In this document: piece after piece, positions 1-5,100 of the stretch
How the letters are laid out: each line of letters opens with the position of its first letter
Numbering within the stretch: the stretch's first letter is position 1
NCBI GenBank assembly: GCA_023396535.1
Contig: JAEWWD010000072.1
Location: 1 to 7,867, forward strand
DNA from: Bacillota bacterium
GTDB lineage: Bacteria > Bacillota > Clostridia > Christensenellales > CAG-138
Direction of reading: 5' to 3'
DNA length: 7,867 nucleotides
Position numbers and translations under genes: made by a program
Notes under the pieces: generated by a model
Told to the model about the DNA's origin: nothing
Databases searched by the model: none
Seen by the model: only the letters and a program-made list of their open reading frames with translations

Positions 1-285
1 GTATATGATGCGCTCGTCGAGCGAGGGTACCAAGTAGAGACTCAGGTTGGCATTGGCGGCTATAGCATCGATCTCGCCATAAAACGCGATGGCCGATATA
101 TCCTTGGAATTGAGTGTGACGGCAAACTATACCATAGCTCAAAATCTGCACGGGAACGCGACTATCATCGACAGAAATATTTAGAATCAAGAGGATGGCA
201 TATTCATCGAATTTGGAGCACGAACTGGTGGAAAAACCCAAGAGCTGAGGTTGACAAGATACGTACTATAGTCGAATCGCTATAG
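1..285 (+). CDS. C-terminal fragment of a Vsr/MTES_1575-like nuclease-domain protein (5'-truncated by window)
   Basis: The frame is open from the first base to TAG at 283-285, giving 94 residues; the start lies outside the window. The sequence matches the pattern of the REase_MTES_1575 / Vsr-like fold of the PD-(D/E)XK class. There is an Asp in YSIDLAIKRD (D24 of the fragment), a core strand GIECDGKLYH with E38, D40 and H45, then a basic helix with RERDYHRQ and the closing RGWHIHRIWSTNWW followed by a conserved K-N-P turn. In known proteins this domain usually forms the extreme C-terminus of large superfamily-1 helicases (DUF4011/DUF3320 architectures), often found in defence or mobile contexts, so the missing upstream part is probably a helicase; that is inference. 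The catalytic-looking residues are all present and the domain ends naturally. It could instead be a small stand-alone DUF559-type nuclease. The domain call is fairly sure, the parent architecture less so. Confidence 0.75.
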   Translation, partial: VYDALVERGYQVETQVGIGGYSIDLAIKRDGRYILGIECDGKLYHSSKSARERDYHRQKYLESRGWHIHRIWSTNWWKNPRAEVDKIRTIVESL

Positions 286-414
286 TGAGCAGGCAAGATT
301 TTTTGGAGGGAAAAGCTAGATCCAATACGACCTTAGGAAAAATGTAGGAAGCTGAGTTTGATTGTTAATGGATAAACGCAGCTAAACAAATCACCAATAT
401 CGATTATGTTTTTC

Positions 415-436
415 CGAAGTGGTTAACCGAACTTCG
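415..436 (+). terminator. Possible weak terminator hairpin after the nuclease gene
   Basis: CGAAGT (415-420) pairs with ACTTCG (431-436) around a 10-nt loop that itself contains the palindrome GGTTAACC. The downstream tract CATTTTGTTT is only moderately T-rich. It may terminate the gene ending at 285, although 130 nt away, or be a palindromic landmark near the IS target. The stem is short, so the functional call is weak. Confidence 0.3.
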
Positions 437-442
437 CATTTT

Positions 443-446
443 GTTT
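443..446. repeat. Candidate left target-site duplication GTTT
   Basis: GTTT abuts the left end of the IS and is matched by GTTT at 2064-2067. Four bases is short, so chance agreement is possible. Confidence 0.4.
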
Positions 447-447
447 G

Positions 448-462
448 AGGTTGTGTGAAAAC
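448..462 (+). repeat. IS left terminal inverted repeat
   Basis: AGGTTGTGTGAAAAC. The inner 11 bases TGTGTGAAAAC are a perfect inverted match to 2048-2058, and the outer AG also matches. This is the expected transposase recognition end. Confidence 0.7.
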
Positions 463-490
463 AGGTATTTAGCATTTAAGAATAATTCAA

Positions 491-520
491 ATGTCGTATG
501 CCCTCTAAAATTGGTATAAT
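491..520 (+). promoter_or_regulatory. Probable transposase promoter (extended -10)
   Basis: A perfect TATAAT at 515-520 is preceded by TGG, forming an extended -10 (TGnTATAAT). The -35 region is poor: ATGTCG at 491-496 with an 18-bp spacer is the best fit. The box lies 32 bases before the transposase ATG and inside the IS, as expected for a self-contained element. Confidence 0.55.
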
Positions 521-535
521 TAAGCCATAGAATAC

Positions 536-542
536 AAGGGGG
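536..542 (+). promoter_or_regulatory. Ribosome binding site of the transposase
   Basis: AAGGGGG, ten bases before ATG at 553. It is imperfect against AAGGAGG, consistent with modest transposase expression, and supports 553 as the start. Confidence 0.5.
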
Positions 543-552
543 TTGGGACACT

Positions 553-1971
553 ATGTCGCGGTACAAAAAGGGAAACGACCGGGATCAGATTTCCCTCCTG
601 CCGATGTGCCTTGCCGATATGCTATCCGACGATGCAGAGGTACGTGCGCTTGAGATCATCGTCGACAAAATGGATATTTGCTCCCTTGGTTTTACTCATT
701 GCGAAACCAAACAAACCGGACGAATGGCCTATGACCCCGTGGATATGTTCAAACTCTATGCGTATAGCTATTTCAATGGTATTCGTTCCTCCCGGAAGAT
801 TGAACGTGAATGCTATCGAAACATCGAATTAATGTGGTTGATCGGGGGTCTCAAACCGGATTTCAAGACGATTGCAGATTTTCGTAAGGATAATAAACAG
901 CCCATCAAAGCAGCCTTTCAAAAATTCAGTATAATATGCTGTGAATTAGGTCTGATCGGTAAAGAGATTGTCGCCGTGGATGGCAGCAAATTTCGAGCCA
1001 GCAATAGCCGTTTGAAGTATCACAGCGAGAAAAAAATCGAGGAAAAGATCAAGCATCATGCGAGGAAGGCCGAGCTGTACATGGAGTTACTGGATGCCTG
1101 TGACCAGGGCGAAGACGTGCAACCGACGCTGACACGCGAAGAAATCATAGAAAAGATTAACAAGGTGAACAAGCGCTTGGTCGAGCTGTCCACGCTCAAA
1201 GAAGAAGTATCAAAAAACGGTACCATCTATGAAACCGACCGCGATTCCCGCATGATGAAAACCAATAATAACGGGTGCGATATCTGTCACAATGTCCAAA
1301 TTGCCGTAGATGACAAAGCCCATCTAGTGGTAGCCGTGGATGTCACCAGTCAGCCTGTTGACAAAGAACAACTTTACAACATGGCGTCGCAGGCAAAAGG
1401 GAATTTAGAAATTGATGAAATAACCGTTGTTGCCGATAAAGGGTACTATTCATCAAGGCAATTCATGCTATGCCAAACAGACGGCATTAAGCCGATTGTT
1501 TCCTGTGCCAAACAGGACTTTCATGTCAAAGACAAGCAATATTCCAAAGAAAGATTTCAGTACCATGATGGCGGCTATATATGCCCGGCTGGTGAAACAT
1601 TGTTTCCTTTCTGCAAGGCTAAAGACAATTGCATCAAATACGCGAATCCATCCGCTTGCAAAGACTGCTCTCAAAAAGCAAATTGTACGACAGGTGAATA
1701 TCGCATGGTCCAGGATCGCCCGTTCAGCGAATTTGCACGCGAGGTGGACAAGCGGACAAAAGAGCAGATGGATACCTACCATCTGAGAAAACAGGTTGCG
1801 GAGCATCCATTCGGAACAATTAAAAGAGCCTGTGGGTTTTCATATTTTCTGACCAGGGGAACGGAAAATGTGAGGACAGAATCGCTATTACATTTTCTGG
1901 TGTACAACATGAAACGAGTAATCAATATGGTGGGATTACAGGGATTGCGGGCGGCGTTGTTGCAGGGGTAA
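553..1971 (+). CDS. IS1182-family DDE transposase
   Basis: A 472-residue intact protein that cuts and moves the surrounding IS by DDE chemistry. The N-terminal part (about residues 30-125) is the DUF772-type DNA-binding region seen in IS1182/IS5-like transposases, with the hallmark YDPVDMFKLYAYSYFNG and SSRKIERECYRNIELMWL. The RNase H-like catalytic residues are visible: D143 in IVAVDGSKF, D295 in VVADKGYYSS and E417 in AEHPFGTIKR. A basic, charged helical stretch (residues 155-225) follows the first Asp. A cysteine cluster (C344, C354, C360, C369, C372, C378) forms the zinc-ribbon-like insert typical of this family. The C-terminal YNMKRVINM is also typical. Length matches the family and no frameshift is seen. 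The start is set by the AAGGGGG ribosome site and the promoter inside the IS. Family assignment is confident. Confidence 0.93.
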   Translation: MSRYKKGNDRDQISLLPMCLADMLSDDAEVRALEIIVDKMDICSLGFTHCETKQTGRMAYDPVDMFKLYAYSYFNGIRSSRKIERECYRNIELMWLIGGLKPDFKTIADFRKDNKQPIKAAFQKFSIICCELGLIGKEIVAVDGSKFRASNSRLKYHSEKKIEEKIKHHARKAELYMELLDACDQGEDVQPTLTREEIIEKINKVNKRLVELSTLKEEVSKNGTIYETDRDSRMMKTNNNGCDICHNVQIAVDDKAHLVVAVDVTSQPVDKEQLYNMASQAKGNLEIDEITVVADKGYYSSRQFMLCQTDGIKPIVSCAKQDFHVKDKQYSKERFQYHDGGYICPAGETLFPFCKAKDNCIKYANPSACKDCSQKANCTTGEYRMVQDRPFSEFAREVDKRTKEQMDTYHLRKQVAEHPFGTIKRACGFSYFLTRGTENVRTESLLHFLVYNMKRVINMVGLQGLRAALLQG

Positions 1972-2047
1972 CCCTCTCAGTTTTCCCTGCTAAATAATTA
2001 TCGGGGTTAGGATGATTTGTCGGTGCGAAAATCCGTTTTCAGGCAGC
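1972..2047. other. IS right-end non-coding region with subterminal repeats
   Basis: Non-coding bases between the transposase stop and the right inverted repeat. CGTTTTCA occurs at 2034-2041 and again at 2047-2054 in the inverted repeat, a 13-bp period. GAAAA (2027-2031) can pair with TTTTC (2036-2040). These may be subterminal transposase contacts; no gene is seen. Confidence 0.4.
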
Positions 2048-2062
2048 GTTTTCACACAGTCT
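2048..2062 (-). repeat. IS right terminal inverted repeat
   Basis: GTTTTCACACAGTCT, the complement of AGACTGTGTGAAAAC, matches the left end at 13 of 15 positions, with the inner 11 identical. Confidence 0.7.
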
Positions 2063-2063
2063 G

Positions 2064-2067
2064 GTTT
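2064..2067. repeat. Candidate right target-site duplication GTTT
   Basis: GTTT directly outside the right IS end, matching 443-446. Short, so tentative. Confidence 0.4.
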
Positions 2068-2078
2068 ATTACTCTACC

Positions 2079-2099
2079 AAGCAGCTCCGGCTGCTTTTT
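2079..2099 (+). terminator. Intrinsic terminator upstream of the helicase gene
   Basis: AAGCAGC (2079-2085), loop TCCG, GCTGCTT (2090-2096), running into TTTTT and then CTTT. This is a seven-pair GC-rich stem with a UCCG tetraloop and T-tract. It lies outside the IS, so it probably ended the gene that preceded the helicase before the IS landed. It would also limit read-through from the IS into the helicase. Confidence 0.75.
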
Positions 2100-2117
2100 C
2101 TTTACCCAAAAACTTAT

Positions 2118-2125
2118 AAGGAGGT
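2118..2125 (+). promoter_or_regulatory. Strong Shine-Dalgarno deciding a TTG start
   Basis: AAGGAGGT, a perfect anti-16S match, ends seven bases before TTG at 2133. There is no ATG nearby (the first in-frame ATG is at 2178), so this site fixes TTG as the start of the large helicase gene. Confidence 0.8.
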
Positions 2126-2132
2126 AAGTCAG

Positions 2133-5100
2133 TTGGCCACAAAACTGCAAACCGTGTCCGAGCTGACCGCCCGGACGATGCACAGGCTCACCCATTCCGT
2201 GGACGAATGGATGAGCTTTTTAGATTCCGCCGCGTGGCTGTATAAATACCCGTGGCACGAGCAGGTCATGATATATGCGCAGCGGCCGGATGCTACGGCC
2301 TGCGCATCCATAGAGCTTTGGAATAACGCTTTTCGCCGCTGGGTAAACAAGGGCGCCAAGGGCATCGCCATCATTGACGATAGCGGCGCAAAGCCTGTAT
2401 TACGGTATGTGTTCGATGTTTCCGACACTGACGCCCGCCATAGCAACCCCTTTCGCTTATGGGAAGCCCGCGAAGCGCAGGAGCCGCAAATCCTTGAGGA
2501 ACTGCAAAACCATTTTGGAGAGATACCTGAATATGAGGGGCTTCCCTTCTCCGGCCAGCTTATGGGGATTATCCATAACGCCGTGGCGGACAACAGCGGC
2601 GATTACGCTAGCGTATTCATGCGCTCTCTTGCAGGCAGCTCCCTTGACGAATACGACGATTTCAACGTTAGGATTTGGTTTGAGCAAATCACGGAATTAA
2701 GCGTCGCCTACTGCGTCCTCATCCGGTTGGGATATGACGCGTGCGCATATCTTGACGTTTCGGACTTTGTTCCCGTCATGGACTTCAACACGCCGGACAC
2801 CATCGCGCAACTCGGTACGGCGACGGCGGACATTTCTGAAATGGTGCTTCGGCAGATCGAGCGCAGCGTCCGTAGTATGGAACGACATGAGCGCGGCACA
2901 CTTGCAAGAACCGCAGGGGTATCGCAGAATGAAGACAGAGAAAATGAGAGGAGCGGTGAACATGGAACTGACGTACAGGCAGAACGGGGATTATCTGATT
3001 CCCGATATCGAGATGGATACGCAGCCGACGGAGCAGATCGGCAAATACGGGATGATGCGCAAATCGTTTCTGAGAGAGCATCAGAAGGGGATGTACAACA
3101 GCCTTCTCCTCCAGAACAGGCTAACGGCGCACCTCTTGGAGATCGACCGGACAGCGAGGGTACAGGTCGAGCAGACGGCGGCGCAGATGGCGAAGGCCGA
3201 GGGCTTGAGCGAGAAATTGAAGGCCCGCGACCAGATGGAATGGGTGGGCCGGATGAACAACATCAGGCACCGGGCGGAGGAAGCGGTGATAGCGGACCTG
3301 ATCCACAGCTGAGCCTGTTCCCGACAGCAGATGGGCAAATAGCACTGATTGAACAGGCAGAGGCCGAAAAAGCCTCTGCTTTTTCTATTTCACAGGCGGA
3401 TATTGACGGCGAGCTGCTGCGCGGCAGCGGCTTTCAGGACGGAAAATACCGCATTTATCACTTCTATCAAAGCCAGCCATCCACGCAGGATGCCGTAGCC
3501 TTTCTCAAAAAGGAATACGGCACAGCCGGGCATTCGCACACCTTTTTGGACGGTCAGAGGGGATTTGTCGGTCACGACGGGAAAGGGCTTTCGTTCAGGA
3601 AACACGGCAGCGATACAGCGACCGTCCTTTCATGGACAAAGGTGCATCGAAGGCTATCCGAACTGATCGTCCTTGACCGTTACCTGTCCGAAAAAGAAAA
3701 AGCCTATTTCCCCATATATGAACAACGGGAAGCGGAGCGCCGGGAGCAGTTTGCGGAGGAACGCGCTGCAAAAGACGAGCTGCGCGCTGCTGCTGCGCTG
3801 GATGAACAGCGCAATAATGCGATGTACCGCTATTCCCTCGGCGATGAGGTGCAGCTTGGTGCCCAAACCTATACCGTTCTCGGATATGACGATACCACCG
3901 TCATACTCTCCGACCCGAAATATCCCCTGCTTTTGGAGGATATGCCCCGTGAAGTCTTTGAGCGGCGCTTACGGGAAAACCCGGCAAACGATCACCTGAT
4001 CGTACAGGAAACGGATTCTATACAGGCGGATGCCCCCGAAGCGCAGGACAAAGCGGATGAGATGCTGGCATATGCCGAACAGGTTGCCGCCGAAAATGCT
4101 GTGGAGCCATATGAGCGTTTTTCTGTGGTGGAAACAGACGAGGGGTATGCCATTTTGGATGATTTGCAAGATGGCTACTACGTTGACTATGAGGGCGTAA
4201 CTGAGGACTTCACAAGCGAATGGCAGGCTACCAGCTATCTGGAGGCGGTGCGGCACGAAATTTCTCAGCGCGAGACTGAGGAATGGCTGTACATCGAGCG
4301 CGCTAAGGTCATACCAGCCGAGTTGCCCCCTCCTGCCCCCACAATTGAAAAGCTGCCCAAGCTGGATTTCCGTATCACCGACGATGCGCTCGGGCATGGC
4401 GGTGCGAAGGCGAAATACCAGATGAACGTGGCGGCGATCCGCACGCTGCAGGCGATTGAAGCGGAAAAGCGCATGGCTACCCCGGAGGAGCAAGAAATCC
4501 TCTCCCGCTACGTCGGGTGGGGCGGCGTCGCGGACGCTTTCGATGGTGAGAAGGATAATTGGCGCAAGGAATATGAGGAGCTAAAGGGCTTACTCACCGA
4601 AGAAGAATACGAATCCGCCCGCGCATCCACGCTGAATGCCCACTACTCCTCACCCACGGTCATCAAGGCGGTCTACGCAACCATTGAGAGCATGGGTTTT
4701 CGCGGAGGTAACGTGCTGGAGCCTGCCTGCGGCGTCGGTAACTTCTTTGGGTTGCTGCCCGAGAGCATGAAGGGCAGCAAGCTCTACGGTGTGGAGCTGG
4801 ACTCCATTACGGGCCGCATCGCCCGCCATCTCTATCAAAGCGCGAACATCGCCGTGCAGGGCTTTGAGCAGACAAGCCTGCCGGATAGCTTCTTTGACAT
4901 CGCCATTGGCAATGTTCCTTTCGGGGATTATGGCGTTGCGGACAAGCGGTACGATAAAAACCATTTCTTGATCCACGACTATTTTTTTGCAAAAACGCTT
5001 GACAAGGTTCGCCCGGGCGGCGTCATCGCCTTTGTGACCTCCTCAGGCACGATGGACAAGAAAAACTCTGCTGTACGCAAGTATATCGCGCAGCGCGCCG

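Larger units (their letters stand above)
286..446. other. Intergenic spacer left of the IS
   Basis: AT-rich stretch between the nuclease-gene stop and the IS left end. A GGAGGG at 306-311 resembles a ribosome site, but no start codon with a usable frame follows (the first ATG, at about 342, is followed directly by TAG). I see no gene here, only the hairpin at 415-436. Confidence 0.6.
447..2063 (+). mobile_element. IS1182-family insertion sequence, apparently complete
   Basis: One intact DDE transposase gene lies between terminal inverted repeats: AGGTTGTGTGAAAAC at 448-462 and the complement of AGACTGTGTGAAAAC at 2048-2062 (13 of 15 identical). If the element is taken as 447-2063 (about 1.6 kb, usual for the family), the flanking bases are GTTT on both sides (443-446 and 2064-2067), a candidate 4-bp target duplication. 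Exact ends are uncertain by one or two bases because the outermost base pair of the repeats does not match. The transposase is uninterrupted, so the copy may still be active. Confidence 0.7.

Noticed and set aside
304..360. Small gene after GGAGGG at 306
   Set aside because: No start codon at usable distance opens a frame; the nearest ATG is followed at once by TAG.
2129..2593. 154-codon minus-strand open frame over the helicase N-terminus
   Set aside because: The sense strand encodes the recognisable ArdC-like segment here; the reverse frame has no domain pattern and is a shadow.
2734..2961. Upstream extension of the tnpV frame to an ATG at 2734
   Set aside because: The added 76 residues do not resemble TnpV proteins, there is no convincing Shine-Dalgarno at 2734, and TnpV family proteins begin with MELTY-like sequence, which fits ATG 2962.
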